From Bradyrhizobium frederickii (GTDB taxonomy: Bacteria > Pseudomonadota > Alphaproteobacteria > Rhizobiales > Xanthobacteraceae): DNA of 55,165 bases. Every line of letters begins with the position of its first letter. The first letter of the stretch is position 1. The notes beneath the pieces were generated by a model, which searched no databases, was not told the origin of the DNA, and saw nothing but the letters and a program-made list of their open reading frames with translations. Of this stretch, positions 27,457 through 37,797 are shown in pieces. The stretch covers positions 1-55,165 of the forward strand of contig NZ_SPQS01000034.1 of assembly GCF_004570865.1 (NCBI RefSeq), read 5' to 3'. The translations under genes were made by a program, and so were the position numbers.

Positions 27457-28758
27457 CTACTCCGCGGCCTCGAGGCGCGCCGACCGGCAGGCCTTGTCCA
27501 GCGCCTGGTCAATGTCCTCGATGATATCGGAGACGTGCTCGATGCCGATCGAGAGCCGGATGGTCTCCGGCAGCACGCCGGCAAGGCGCTGCTGCTCCGC
27601 CGACATCTGGCGGTGGGTGGTCGAGGCCGGATGGCAGGCCAGCGACTTGGCATCGCCAATATTGACGAGGCGGGTGATCAGCTTCAGCGCATCATAGAAG
27701 GTCTTGCCGGCCTCCATGCCGCCCTTGATGCCGAAGGTGAACAGCGAGGAGGCGTTGCCGTCGAGATATTTCTGCACCAGCGGATAATAGGGACTGTCGG
27801 CAAAGCCGGTGTAGTTGACCCAGGCGACGCGCGCATCCTTGCGGAGGAATTCGGCGACCTTGCGGGCGTTCTCGACATGACGCTCCATGCGCAGCGCCAC
27901 GGTCTCGATGCCCTGGAGCAGCAGGAAGGCGTTGAACGGCGACAGCACCGAGCCCATGGTGCGCTGATAGACGCTGCGCGCCCGCTCGATGTAGGCGGTA
28001 CGGCCGAATCGCTCGGCATAGACGAGGCCGTGATAGGACGCATCGGGCTTGTTGTAGGCCGGGAAACGTTCGGCATATTTGGCCCAGGGGAAGTTGCCGG
28101 AATCGACGATGGCGCCGCCGAGCGTGGTGCCGTGACCGCCCAGGAACTTGGTCAGCGAGTGCACGGCGATGTCGGCGCCGTAGTCGAACGGCTTGAGCAG
28201 GATCGGGGTTGCGACCGTGTTGTCGACGATCAGCGGCACGCCATGCGCGTGCGCGATTCTGGCCAGCGCCTCGATGTCGCAGACATTGCCGGCGGGATTG
28301 CCGATGGTCTCGGCGAACACCGCACGGGTGTTCTCGTCGATCAGCTTCTCGATCGCCTCCGGCTTGTCGCTCTCGGCGAAGCGGCCGGTGATGCCCTGCC
28401 TCGGCAGAATGTGCGAGAGCAGCGTATGCGTGGTGCCGTAAAGCTGCGGCACGGAAACGATGTTGCCGCCGTGATCGGCGACGTTGACGAAGGCGAAATG
28501 CAGGGCCGCCTGGCCGGTCGCGACCGCGAGCGCGCCGACGCCGCCTTCGAGCTGGGCGATGCGCTTCTCCAGCACCGCGCTGGTCGGATTGGCGATGCGG
28601 CTGTAGCGGAAGCCCTCGGCCTCGAGATTGAAGAGCGCCGCGCCGTGATCGGCGCTGTCGAAGGCGTAGGCCGCGGTCTGGTAGATCGGCACGGCAACCG
28701 CGTGCGTGGTCGCTTCGGGCTCGTAGCCGGCGTGAATAGCGATCGTCTCGTTGCGCAT
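27457..28758 (-). CDS. metY: O-acetyl/O-succinylhomoserine sulfhydrylase (MetY/MetZ)
   Basis: 433 aa Cys/Met-metabolism PLP enzyme that makes homocysteine from activated homoserine and sulfide. PLP Lys204 lies in VHSLTKFLGGHG, with substrate-side segments RYSRIANPT, VPQLYGTTHTLL, and the late SLACHPASTTHRQM block typical of the sulfhydrylase group. ATG at 28758 is chosen because GGAGG lies seven bases upstream; that Shine-Dalgarno sequence is inside a hairpin. Followed directly by metA, so the operon supplies both substrate and enzyme for direct sulfhydrylation. Confidence 0.92.
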   Translation of the reverse strand: MRNETIAIHAGYEPEATTHAVAVPIYQTAAYAFDSADHGAALFNLEAEGFRYSRIANPTSAVLEKRIAQLEGGVGALAVATGQAALHFAFVNVADHGGNIVSVPQLYGTTHTLLSHILPRQGITGRFAESDKPEAIEKLIDENTRAVFAETIGNPAGNVCDIEALARIAHAHGVPLIVDNTVATPILLKPFDYGADIAVHSLTKFLGGHGTTLGGAIVDSGNFPWAKYAERFPAYNKPDASYHGLVYAERFGRTAYIERARSVYQRTMGSVLSPFNAFLLLQGIETVALRMERHVENARKVAEFLRKDARVAWVNYTGFADSPYYPLVQKYLDGNASSLFTFGIKGGMEAGKTFYDALKLITRLVNIGDAKSLACHPASTTHRQMSAEQQRLAGVLPETIRLSIGIEHVSDIIEDIDQALDKACRSARLEAAE

Positions 28759-28762
28759 CGTG

Positions 28763-28788
28763 CCACCTCCGCGTGGAGCGGTCCGCAC
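28763..28788 (-). promoter_or_regulatory. Hairpin hiding the metY ribosome-binding site
   Basis: On the minus strand, CTCC (28778-28775) pairs with the GGAG of the Shine-Dalgarno sequence (28770-28767) around ACGC, and outer GTGC/GCAC arms (28788-28785 and 28763 side) can close it. The start codon is 28758. This is the usual form of a translational switch. Confidence 0.5.
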
Positions 28789-28815
28789 TTATTGGCCTAG
28801 AATGAGGCATGTGCG

Positions 28816-28859
28816 TTGTCCGCCGTCCCTCTGTTAGAGGCGGGTGGTAAAGCGGACAA
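28816..28859 (-). promoter_or_regulatory. Compound stem-loop in the metY leader
   Basis: TTGTCCGC and GCGGACAA form a perfect outer stem. Within it CCTCT-AAC-AGAGG makes a second perfect hairpin with flanking CCG/CGG. It lies 58 bases upstream of the metY start and 28 bases from the SD-masking hairpin. No SAM-II consensus was seen. Confidence 0.5.
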
Positions 28860-28989
28860 TAATTCGCTTAGAGATCGAGGAAGTAACCCTAACCGTTATT
28901 GGCGAATTGGCCGGAATTCGGGTTAAATTGCATTAATCAATCAGCGGCGGCGATGTCGGCCACCGATCCTCCATGGGATCAACGGAGCC

Positions 28990-31900
28990 TTACTCTGCAG
29001 CCAATGCCGCTTGCAGGTCCGGCTTCTCGCGCGAAGCCTCATGCATATCGTCTGCGGTCGGCTTGATGCGGAACCACGCGGCATAGAGCGCAGGAAGGAA
29101 CAGCAAGATCAGAACCGTTCCGAGCGCAGTGCCGCCGATCAGCGTGTAGGCCATCGATCCCCAGAACACGGAATGGGTGAGCGGGATGAAGGCCAGCACG
29201 GCAGCCAAGGCGGTCAGGATCACCGGCCTCGTGCGTTGCACCGTGGCTTCGATGACGGCGTGATAGTCGTCAAGGCCCGCGGCAAGATTCTCCTTGATCT
29301 GTTCGGTCAGGATCAACGTGTTGCGCATCAGGATGCCCGCCAGTCCGATCAGGCCCAGGATCGCGTTGAATCCGAACGGCTGGTTGAAGATGAGCAGTGC
29401 CGGCACGACACCGACTAGGCCGAGCGGTCCTGTCAGGACGACCATCGCCATCGTCGAGAAGGACCGCACCTGCAGCATGACGACAATCAGCATCGCGGCG
29501 ATCATGGCCGGGAAGATCGTCGCCAGCGCGTCGTTGGCCTTGGTTGCTTCCTCGATCGATCCACCCAGCTCGATACGATAGCCGGCCGGAAGGGATGCGA
29601 TCAGGGGCTGCAGGGCTGTCTTGATCTCCTTGGAGACTTCCGGAGGTTGGGTCGCCTCATTGATGTCGGAGCGTATGGTGACGACGGGGGTGCGATCGCG
29701 CCGCTTCATGATCGGCTCTTCGAGTCGGATTTCCGAATGACCGACCTGGTCGAGCGGAATCGCGCGGCCGTCGCGGCTCATCAATGAGAAATCCGCCAGA
29801 CGCGCCGGATCGAGCCGCTCGCCACCCGCGCTGCGTGCCACGATGGGGACATTGCGGATGTCCTCGCGGACCTGCGTCACGGCGATGCCGGTGAGCAGGA
29901 ACTGGAGCTGGCGACCGACCTCGGCCGGCGAAAGGCCGATCAGGTTCAGTCGATCCTGATCCGGCACGAAGCGAAGCACAGGTGTGCGATCGCCCCAATC
30001 CCGATTTGCCTGCCGCGCGTCATGAACGCCACGCATCACTTCGAGAGCCTTTTGAGAGATGGCGTACAGTTGCGCGGGATCCGGCCCCATCACACGAAAC
30101 TCGACCGGGAACGGCGTATAAGGTCCGAACACGAGTTGGGTGACGCGCACATTGGCCTCGGGTGCAAGGCCCTGCGACACGCTTTGTCGGAGCCGGTGCT
30201 TCAAAGCCTCGCGCGCTTCCGCGTCAGGCGTCAGGACGATGATCTTTGCGAAGGCCGGATCGGGCAGCTCGGGCGCCATCGCGAAGAAGAAGCGCGGCGC
30301 ACCCTGGCCGACATAGCTGGTGATGATCTTGGCCTCGGGTTGATCGTGCAGCCAACCCTCGAGCTTCTCGACAGTGGCCGTCGTCGTCTCGATGCTGGTG
30401 CCCTCAGGCAGACGAACCTCCACCAGCACTTCCGGGCGGTCAGAGGTCGGAAAGAACTGCTGCTTGACACCACCCATGCCGACGACGGAAAGCGCGAAGG
30501 CGACGGCGACGATGCTGCAGGTCAGGAATTTATGGCGGACGGCGAGGGTGATCACGCCTCGCAGGCGCTGATAGTTGGGCGTGCCGTAGATCGCATGGTG
30601 ACCGCCTTCGACCGGCTTGATCGCGGGCAGCATCTTGACGCCAAGATACGGCGTGAAGATCACCGCGACGATCCAGGAGACGATGAGGGCGAACCCCACG
30701 ACCCAGAAAATGTTGCCGGCATATTCACCGGCCGTCGAGCGGGCAAAACCCACCGGCAGGAAGCCCGCGATCGTCACCAGCGTTCCGGACAACATGGGTG
30801 CCGCGGTGTGGCTCCACGCATAGGCGGCCGCCGAGATGCGGTCCATGCCCTCTTCCATCTTCACGACCATCACCTCGATGGCGATGATGGCGTCGTCGAC
30901 GAGGAGACCGAGTGCCAGGATCAAAGCGCCGAGCGTGATGCGGTCGAAGAACCGGCCGGTCTCCAGCATGATCAGGAACACGACGGCGAGCGTCAGGGGC
31001 ACGGCCGCCGCGACGACGATGCCGACGCGCCAGCCGAGGCTGAGCAGGCTCACCAGCAGCACCACGCCGAGCGCCATCGCGAACTTCATCATGAATTCGT
31101 CGACCGCCGAGGTGATGTTGACGGCTTGGTCGCTGACCTTGGCCAGGGTCATCCCGAGCGGCAGCGTCCGGGCGATCGCCGCGGACCTCTCCTCCAGCGC
31201 CTTGCCGAGCGCCAGACCATTCCAGCCCTCCTGCATCACCGCCGCGAGCATGATCGTGGGCTCACCCTGGTGCCTGATGATGTAGGTGGGGGGATCCTCG
31301 TAGCCGCGGCGGACCTCGGCGATGTCGGACAGCTTCAGCGTCCGCCCGGCAGCGACGATCGGCGTGTCGGCGATCGCCTGGACACTGTCATAAGCGCCGT
31401 CGACGCGGATGAAAACCTGCGGGCCCTTGGTGTCGATCGAGCCTGCCGGTGTCACCGTGTTCTGCCGCTGCAAGGCAGCAACGATGTCCGTTGCCGACAC
31501 GCCCAAAGTTGCCAGTTTGGCAAAGGAAAACTCGACGAAGATCTGTTCGGGGCGTTCGCCGAGGATGTTGATCTTCTTGACGCCGGACACGTGCAGGAGA
31601 TCTTGACGAATGACCTCGGCCTGCCTTGCGAGCTCGCGCATCGGCATGCCCTTGGCCTTGAGCGCATAAAGCGCGAAGCTCACATCCGAATATTCATCAT
31701 TGACGAAGGGGCCGAGCACGCCAGAGGGCAGCTTGCGCGCTTCATCGCCCAGCTTCTTGCGGGCCTGATAGAACTCCTCCTGCACGCTCGATGGCGGCGT
31801 GCTGTCCTTCAGCGTCACCGTCATGTAGGCATAGCCGGGCCGCGTCGTCGTCTCCACCCGATCGTACCAGGTCAGCTCCTGAATCCGCTTCTCCAGGGGT

Positions 31901-32100
31901 TCGGCGACCTGGTCCTGCATCTCGCGTGCGGTGGCACCCGGCCACACGGTGGTTACCGTCAGGGTCTTGATGGTGAAGGACGGGTCTTCGGCCCGTCCGA
32001 GCTTGAAGAAGGCGTAGGCGCCCGCGGCCGCCAGCAGGAGGATGAAGAACAGGGTGACGGCCCGCTCGCGAACGGCGAGCGCGGAAAGATTGAAGCTCAT
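28990..32100 (-). CDS. RND-family efflux pump, inner-membrane transporter
   Basis: 1036 aa, the length of AcrB/MexF-type drug pumps. An N-terminal helix (LFFILLLAAAGAYAFFKL), a first large periplasmic domain, then helices 2-6 with the proton-relay motif LGLLVDDAIIAIEVMVVKME, second periplasmic domain, and helices 8-12 ending FLPALYAAWFRIKPT. It should export drugs or solvents with the adaptor gene just upstream. The stop of the adaptor and this ATG share one base (TGATG), so they are coupled. No outer-membrane factor gene lies nearby, so it presumably borrows one. Expected to be under the divergent TetR gene. Confidence 0.93.
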   Translation of the reverse strand: MSFNLSALAVRERAVTLFFILLLAAAGAYAFFKLGRAEDPSFTIKTLTVTTVWPGATAREMQDQVAEPLEKRIQELTWYDRVETTTRPGYAYMTVTLKDSTPPSSVQEEFYQARKKLGDEARKLPSGVLGPFVNDEYSDVSFALYALKAKGMPMRELARQAEVIRQDLLHVSGVKKINILGERPEQIFVEFSFAKLATLGVSATDIVAALQRQNTVTPAGSIDTKGPQVFIRVDGAYDSVQAIADTPIVAAGRTLKLSDIAEVRRGYEDPPTYIIRHQGEPTIMLAAVMQEGWNGLALGKALEERSAAIARTLPLGMTLAKVSDQAVNITSAVDEFMMKFAMALGVVLLVSLLSLGWRVGIVVAAAVPLTLAVVFLIMLETGRFFDRITLGALILALGLLVDDAIIAIEVMVVKMEEGMDRISAAAYAWSHTAAPMLSGTLVTIAGFLPVGFARSTAGEYAGNIFWVVGFALIVSWIVAVIFTPYLGVKMLPAIKPVEGGHHAIYGTPNYQRLRGVITLAVRHKFLTCSIVAVAFALSVVGMGGVKQQFFPTSDRPEVLVEVRLPEGTSIETTTATVEKLEGWLHDQPEAKIITSYVGQGAPRFFFAMAPELPDPAFAKIIVLTPDAEAREALKHRLRQSVSQGLAPEANVRVTQLVFGPYTPFPVEFRVMGPDPAQLYAISQKALEVMRGVHDARQANRDWGDRTPVLRFVPDQDRLNLIGLSPAEVGRQLQFLLTGIAVTQVREDIRNVPIVARSAGGERLDPARLADFSLMSRDGRAIPLDQVGHSEIRLEEPIMKRRDRTPVVTIRSDINEATQPPEVSKEIKTALQPLIASLPAGYRIELGGSIEEATKANDALATIFPAMIAAMLIVVMLQVRSFSTMAMVVLTGPLGLVGVVPALLIFNQPFGFNAILGLIGLAGILMRNTLILTEQIKENLAAGLDDYHAVIEATVQRTRPVILTALAAVLAFIPLTHSVFWGSMAYTLIGGTALGTVLILLFLPALYAAWFRIKPTADDMHEASREKPDLQAALAAE

Positions 32101-33203
32101 CAGTTGCTCCTGCTGTCCGCGGCAGTCCTGACGTGGGCACCTTCGTGCAGGAGATGAGCGCCGAGTGAAACGATCTGGTCACCGGACCTCGATCCGGAGA
32201 TAACGGCCGTCTCGCTGGTCGCACGCAGAAGCTTGACGGGCTGCAGGCGTACGGTCGAGGTCGCACCGTCGAAGACCCAGATGCCGGTCGTTCTGCCGTC
32301 GTCGAGCACGGCTCCCAACGGCACCTGGACTTCCGGTTGACTGTCCTGGCTTGCAAGCCGAATGGTGACCGTCGCGCCAAGCGGCGCCGCCGCGGCCTCA
32401 CCATCGAGCACGTAGCGGGCCTCATAGGTCCGCGTCTGCGGATCGGCGGAATCCGACAACTGACGAAGATGTGCGGTATGGCGGCGTCCGTCGCTTCCAT
32501 ACAGACTGGCCTCCGCGAGCGAACCGATCGCCGGCCGGATCGTCTCTGGAAGTGCCACCACGGCTTCGCGAGGACCAGACTGTGCCAGCCGAACGACAGC
32601 CTGGCCGGCGGAGACGACTTGTCCGGGCTCACCAAGCGTCTGGGTGACCGTTCCGTCGGCATCAGCAACCAGGACGGAATAGGTCGCCTGGTTCTCGGCA
32701 ACCCCTGCATCGGCTTCCGCCGCGGCAAGCTGCGCTTTGGCGGTGTCTGATGCGGCCTTCGCCTGCTCGTAGCGTTGCTTTGACGTCCATCCGTCGTTCA
32801 TCAGATTGGCGTAGCGCCGCTCGTCGGCATCGGTCTGCACGACAATTGCGCGCGCAGCGGCAACGGCGTTGCGCTTCGCGGTGAGCGCGAGACGGAGATC
32901 GGTTTCGTCGATCCGCATCAGCGGCTGGCCGGATTTGACCTGCTCGCCGACATTCACGAGTCGTTCGACGATCTTCCCGGCGACGCGAAAGCCGAGATTG
33001 CTTTCCACGCGCGCGCCGATGGTCCCGGTAAAACCGCGTTCAGATCCGCCGACCCGATTGGGGGTCACCAGACGGACCATCGGTGGCTCCTGCCTGGGGT
33101 CGCTAACTGCGGAAGCTTCATGGGCGGGAATCGCAAGAGCAACGAAAGTCGCCACCCCCGCCGGAATCAGAATACCGGCGAGCACCGCAACACCCCTTTT
33201 CAT
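32100..33203 (-). CDS. RND efflux periplasmic adaptor subunit
   Basis: 367 aa membrane-fusion protein. N-terminal hydrophobic segment (GVAVLAGILIPAGVATFVAL) without a lipobox Cys, then a biotinyl-lipoyl half motif (FRVAGKIVERLVNVGEQVKS), an alpha-helical hairpin rich in Ala/Lys, the second lipoyl half (GTVTQTLGEPGQVVSAGQ) and beta-barrel. I use ATG at 33203 because GGAGAC precedes it, rather than the ATG four codons earlier. First gene of the efflux operon; the pump gene overlaps its stop by one base. Confidence 0.9.
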   Translation of the reverse strand: MKRGVAVLAGILIPAGVATFVALAIPAHEASAVSDPRQEPPMVRLVTPNRVGGSERGFTGTIGARVESNLGFRVAGKIVERLVNVGEQVKSGQPLMRIDETDLRLALTAKRNAVAAARAIVVQTDADERRYANLMNDGWTSKQRYEQAKAASDTAKAQLAAAEADAGVAENQATYSVLVADADGTVTQTLGEPGQVVSAGQAVVRLAQSGPREAVVALPETIRPAIGSLAEASLYGSDGRRHTAHLRQLSDSADPQTRTYEARYVLDGEAAAAPLGATVTIRLASQDSQPEVQVPLGAVLDDGRTTGIWVFDGATSTVRLQPVKLLRATSETAVISGSRSGDQIVSLGAHLLHEGAHVRTAADSRSN

Positions 33204-33222
33204 GGCCGTCTCCATCGAGAGT

Positions 33223-33381
33223 TAGATTACATACGAACTCTATACATAGATTAGATTTCGTTCGCAATCTAAATTGCGGCGGATAACGGGAGCGTGATCC
33301 CCCGAGCGGGGGTTTTCCTCGGGCAGCGGTCAAATTCCTGAAGCTGATAGATTGCAGTTGAACTCTATACTTGTTATAGAG
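33223..33381. promoter_or_regulatory. Repeated operator-like sequences between the TetR gene and the efflux operon
   Basis: Two 23-base direct repeats beginning TAGATT and ending GAACTCTATAC lie at 33223-33245 (efflux side) and 33348-33370 (TetR side). The second leads into the palindrome CTCTATA-CTTGT-TATAGAG (33363-33381). A further dyad TTAGATT-N8-AATCTAA spans 33251-33272. They are strong candidates for TetR operators serving both promoters. Confidence 0.7.
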
Positions 33382-33410
33382 GTCAAACGAAATCCAAATG
33401 GAGGTCCACG

Positions 33411-33989
33411 ATGCGAGTGAGTCGCACTCAGGCAGCCGAGAACCGTCAAACCGTGATCAATGTGGCCAGTCGCCTCTTCAGGGAGCGCGGCTTTGATGGC
33501 ATCGGCCTCAAAGATCTGATGAAGGGAGCCGGCCTCACCCAAGGTGCCTTCTACAAGCAATTCGCTTCGAAAGAGGATCTGGCGGTCGAGGCGTCCAGGC
33601 GCGCATTGGAAAGCGCGTCCCGCCGATGGTCCGACGCGGCCACGGCACATCCCGATGATCCGCTCGGCGCGGTAATCTCGTTTTACCTCAGTGGCGACCA
33701 TCGCGGAGAAAGGATGGACGGCTGCCCGATCGTGGCGCTCGGCGCAGATGCCGCCCGACAAGGCCCCGAGGTGAAGGCAGAATTCGAAGCGGGGATCAAG
33801 GCGCATCTCGACGTGCTCAGCCGCTTCCTAGCCGGAACCGGCGAGGAGGCCTCGCGCGGCAAGGCCATGGCCATCCTCGCGACGATGATCGGCGCGGTGA
33901 CGCTGTCGCGCGTCGTCAACGACCCCGATCTGGCTCAGGCGCTGTTGGATGCCGCGGCCGAGCAGGTTCGCGACACCGCAGCCGCTTGA
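33411..33989 (+). CDS. TetR-family transcriptional regulator
   Basis: 192 aa. N-terminal TetR HTH: NRQTVINVASRLFRERGFDG, then GLKDLMKGAGLTQGAFYKQF as the HTH proper (about residues 12-58); the remainder is an alpha-helical ligand domain of the TetR_C family. GGAGG precedes ATG 33411. Divergent from the RND efflux operon with shared operator-like repeats, so it probably represses the pump until a ligand binds. The SDR gene follows 72 bases later. Confidence 0.92.
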   Translation: MRVSRTQAAENRQTVINVASRLFRERGFDGIGLKDLMKGAGLTQGAFYKQFASKEDLAVEASRRALESASRRWSDAATAHPDDPLGAVISFYLSGDHRGERMDGCPIVALGADAARQGPEVKAEFEAGIKAHLDVLSRFLAGTGEEASRGKAMAILATMIGAVTLSRVVNDPDLAQALLDAAAEQVRDTAAA

Positions 33990-34061
33990 GTGGATGGGCC
34001 GGTGTTCCGATTGAATGGGCGAGAGCCCACTCGCTGACTCCAGATAGATGAGAAGAGAACG

Positions 34062-34862
34062 ATGTCGAAAGAAGCAACGGATAGCTTCGCCGGAAAATGG
34101 GCGCTGGTCACGGGGGCGTCGAGTGGCCTCGGCCTCGAATTCGCAGATCTCCTGGCAGCGCAGAAGGTCAATCTCGTCTTGGCGGCTCGACGGCGGGAGG
34201 CGATGGACAAGCTTGCCTCCGATCTCCGCAGCAAATACGGGGTGGATGTGCTGGTCGAGGCGATCAATCTTGCCGCGCCGGACGCGGCCAGCCGCTTGAA
34301 AAGCAGTCTCGACGCGAGGTCCGTGACGATCGACATTTTGGTGAACAATGCCGGCTTCGGCTTGCACGGCGATTTTTTGGACACGCCGATCGAGCAGACC
34401 GCGAACATGATCCAGCTCAACATCACCACGCTCACAGAGCTGACCTATCTATTCGGCCGCGACATGGCTCAGCGGCGATCCGGACATATCCTTCTGATCG
34501 CCAGCCTCCTGGCCTTCCAGGCCGTTCCCAGCTATGCGGCCTATGCGGCGACCAAGGCTTACGTGCTGGCCTTTGGCGAGGCCCTGCATGACGAACTCCG
34601 CCCACATGGTGTGGTCGTGACCAGTCTTTGCCCGGGACACACGGCGACAGGCTTTGATGCGGCAGCCGGCGCAACCGCATCGGGCTTGCTTCGGCTCCTC
34701 ACCATGAAGCCGCGTCCGGTCGCCACGAGCGGCATTCGGGCGCTCATGCAAGGAAAGGACACCGTGATCGCAGGCCTGTCGAACAAGATGGCTGCCTTTT
34801 CAAATCGTTTGACGCCGCGATCAATGCAAAGGGCCACGATGAAGAGGATAATGGACGCCTAA
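34062..34862 (+). CDS. Short-chain dehydrogenase/reductase
   Basis: 266 aa classical SDR. TGASSGLG cofactor motif at about residues 18-25, with Arg-rich AARRRE after strand 2 implying NADP(H), NNAGFGLHGDF, catalytic Ser in LLIASLLAF and the Tyr-Lys pair in YAATKAY. It follows the TetR gene on the same strand and may be induced together with the efflux pump; its substrate cannot be inferred. Confidence 0.88.
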   Translation: MSKEATDSFAGKWALVTGASSGLGLEFADLLAAQKVNLVLAARRREAMDKLASDLRSKYGVDVLVEAINLAAPDAASRLKSSLDARSVTIDILVNNAGFGLHGDFLDTPIEQTANMIQLNITTLTELTYLFGRDMAQRRSGHILLIASLLAFQAVPSYAAYAATKAYVLAFGEALHDELRPHGVVVTSLCPGHTATGFDAAAGATASGLLRLLTMKPRPVATSGIRALMQGKDTVIAGLSNKMAAFSNRLTPRSMQRATMKRIMDA

Positions 34863-35045
34863 CGCCTAGAGCGGCGGCATGTGGGCGCTTGTCGACCCGC
34901 GTTCTACCCACGTGGTTCGGACGCGGCTAAACCGACATATGCGACTGTCTCGATCTAGCTCTTCAGCGCAGCAGAGCTTCAGCTTGCCGAGACGCCGCCC
35001 GCGAGCCACCCTCTCCCGCAAGGAGATAGGGGTAAGATCATCGCC

Positions 35046-36632
35046 CTACCCCATTTTCTCCCACAGCCGATGCGTGAGCACGCCAACCCGCTTCTCGATC
35101 GCGCCAGCGGCATCGAGCGCAAGATCCTCGCGATAGCGCCCGGCAATGAGCTGCACGCCGATTGGCTTGCCGTCGTGGAGGGCCACAGGCACCACGGCGC
35201 CGGGAAGGCCGAGCACGTTGATCGCCGAGATGAAGCGGATCTCGCCCCAGAAGATCTCGCGCACGCGCTCGGCGCTGACGGCGTCCTCGCGCGGGCCCGG
35301 CGTCGGCTTCACCGTGGTCGGCGCCAGCACGACCGGATAGTCCTCGAAGAACAATTGCCAGGCGCGGATGTGGCCGTTGCGCGCGGCGGTCGCCTGCATC
35401 CAGGCCTTGAGATCGAGCACGTTGGCCTTGGCCTTCATGCCGCCCCAGGCCTTGTGAAAGTCCTCCGAGGTCACCTTCAGCATGGCGGCTTCCTGCATCA
35501 TCACCGTCTCGTTGGTGATGATGTCGCACCAGGTCTGCCAGACGCCGTTGATGTCGGGCACCTCGACCTCGCTGACGCGATAGCCGGAGCGTTCGAGATG
35601 ATCGGCGGCCTGGCGCAGCGCCGCGGCGACAGAGGGATCGACGTCCATGTCCTCGGGGATCTTCGCCAGCGCGACCTTGATCGGCCCCTTCGGCTTGGGT
35701 CCGATCAGCGGTGCCGGCACCCACCAGGGATCGCGCGGATCGCGCTGGCTCATCGCCTCCAGCGCGAGGCGGACGTCGGCGACATGGCGGGCGAGCGGCC
35801 CCTGCGCCGACATCAGATGCGCCAACATCGGCCGCTCGGCCGTTGCGCTTCCGTTGAAGGCGGGGATGCGGCCCTGCGTCGGCTTGATGGTGGCAACGCC
35901 GTTGCAATGCGCAGGCCAGCGCAGCGAGCCGCCGATGTCGTTGCCGTGGGCGATGGTGCCGATGCCGGCGGCGACCGCCGAACCCGCACCGCCCGACGAG
36001 CCGCCGCAGGTGATGTCGGGATCCCAGGGATTGAGCGTCAGCCCGTGCAGCGGATTGTCGGTGAAGCCGCGAAAGGAGAATTCCGGCGTGTTGGTGAGCC
36101 CGATGACGATGGCGCCGGCCTTCTTCAGGTTGCGCACCACGGGCGCATCCGACGGCGCGATCAGGTCCTTGTTGGCGGGCACGCCGTTGAAGTTCGGCCG
36201 GCCCTGGTAATCGACGTTTTCCTTGATCGTGATGGGCACCCCATGCAGAAGGCCGAGCGCACCACCCTTGGCGCGTTGCTTGTCCGCGGCGTGCGCCGCC
36301 TTCAGCGCCTCCTCCGAGAGATCGACGACGACGGCATTCAGCTTCGGATTGACCACGCGCATCCGTTCGAGATGCGCCTCGACGGTCTCGGTTGCGGAGA
36401 TCGCGCCGGAGCGGATCGCAGCGGCGGTCTCGACCGCCGACCATTGCCAGATCGACCCCTTGGGACGGCGTGCCGCAGTCGATTTGCGCGCGGCGACCTT
36501 CTTGGCTGGCTTGATCGTTTTCGCAGCGACGCCCTTTCGGGCTGAGGTCTTCTTGCTCGATGCCTTCTTGCTCGTCTTCGTTGCCGCTTTCCTGGAAGCA
36601 CTTTTCTTCTTGGTTGCCGTCTTCTTCGCCAC
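35046..36632 (-). CDS. Amidase-signature enzyme with a histone-like lysine-rich N-terminus
   Basis: 528 aa. Residues 1-60 are an unusual basic tail: 18 Lys and 5 Arg among Ala, Ser and Thr with no acidic residue, like the C-terminal arm of histone H1. The rest is a complete amidase-signature domain with Lys137 in PITIKENVDYQG, cis-Ser in CGGSSGGAGSA (212-213) and nucleophile Ser236 in NDIGGSLR. The enzyme should hydrolyse an aliphatic or aryl amide. The tail could bind DNA, RNA or polyphosphate, or be an annotation artefact if translation starts lower, but no better start is visible. Stands alone. Confidence 0.85.
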   Translation of the reverse strand: MAKKTATKKKSASRKAATKTSKKASSKKTSARKGVAAKTIKPAKKVAARKSTAARRPKGSIWQWSAVETAAAIRSGAISATETVEAHLERMRVVNPKLNAVVVDLSEEALKAAHAADKQRAKGGALGLLHGVPITIKENVDYQGRPNFNGVPANKDLIAPSDAPVVRNLKKAGAIVIGLTNTPEFSFRGFTDNPLHGLTLNPWDPDITCGGSSGGAGSAVAAGIGTIAHGNDIGGSLRWPAHCNGVATIKPTQGRIPAFNGSATAERPMLAHLMSAQGPLARHVADVRLALEAMSQRDPRDPWWVPAPLIGPKPKGPIKVALAKIPEDMDVDPSVAAALRQAADHLERSGYRVSEVEVPDINGVWQTWCDIITNETVMMQEAAMLKVTSEDFHKAWGGMKAKANVLDLKAWMQATAARNGHIRAWQLFFEDYPVVLAPTTVKPTPGPREDAVSAERVREIFWGEIRFISAINVLGLPGAVVPVALHDGKPIGVQLIAGRYREDLALDAAGAIEKRVGVLTHRLWEKMG

Positions 36633-36752
36633 GTCGCATCTCCTGAAATTGTGCGGCGGAGGTTACGGACGACGATGAGGCGTGTACAGCCGCGTTTCTG
36701 CATGACGCATTGCGACGGTACACCGATGCGACGAATTGCCTGCGTCCCTGGC

Positions 36753-37787
<1,035 letters not shown>

Positions 37788-37797
37788 GATCGCTCTC

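Noticed and set aside
26581..28800. 739-codon plus-strand frame over metA-metY
   Set aside because: Its length is striking, but it is antisense to two well-defined enzymes and shows no family motif.
28759..28900. SAM-II riboswitch upstream of metY
   Set aside because: The expected pseudoknot consensus could not be found by eye; recorded instead as an unclassified leader.
30022..32157. 711-codon plus-strand frame over the RND pump
   Set aside because: Antisense shadow; composition is dominated by Arg, Asp, His and Gly.
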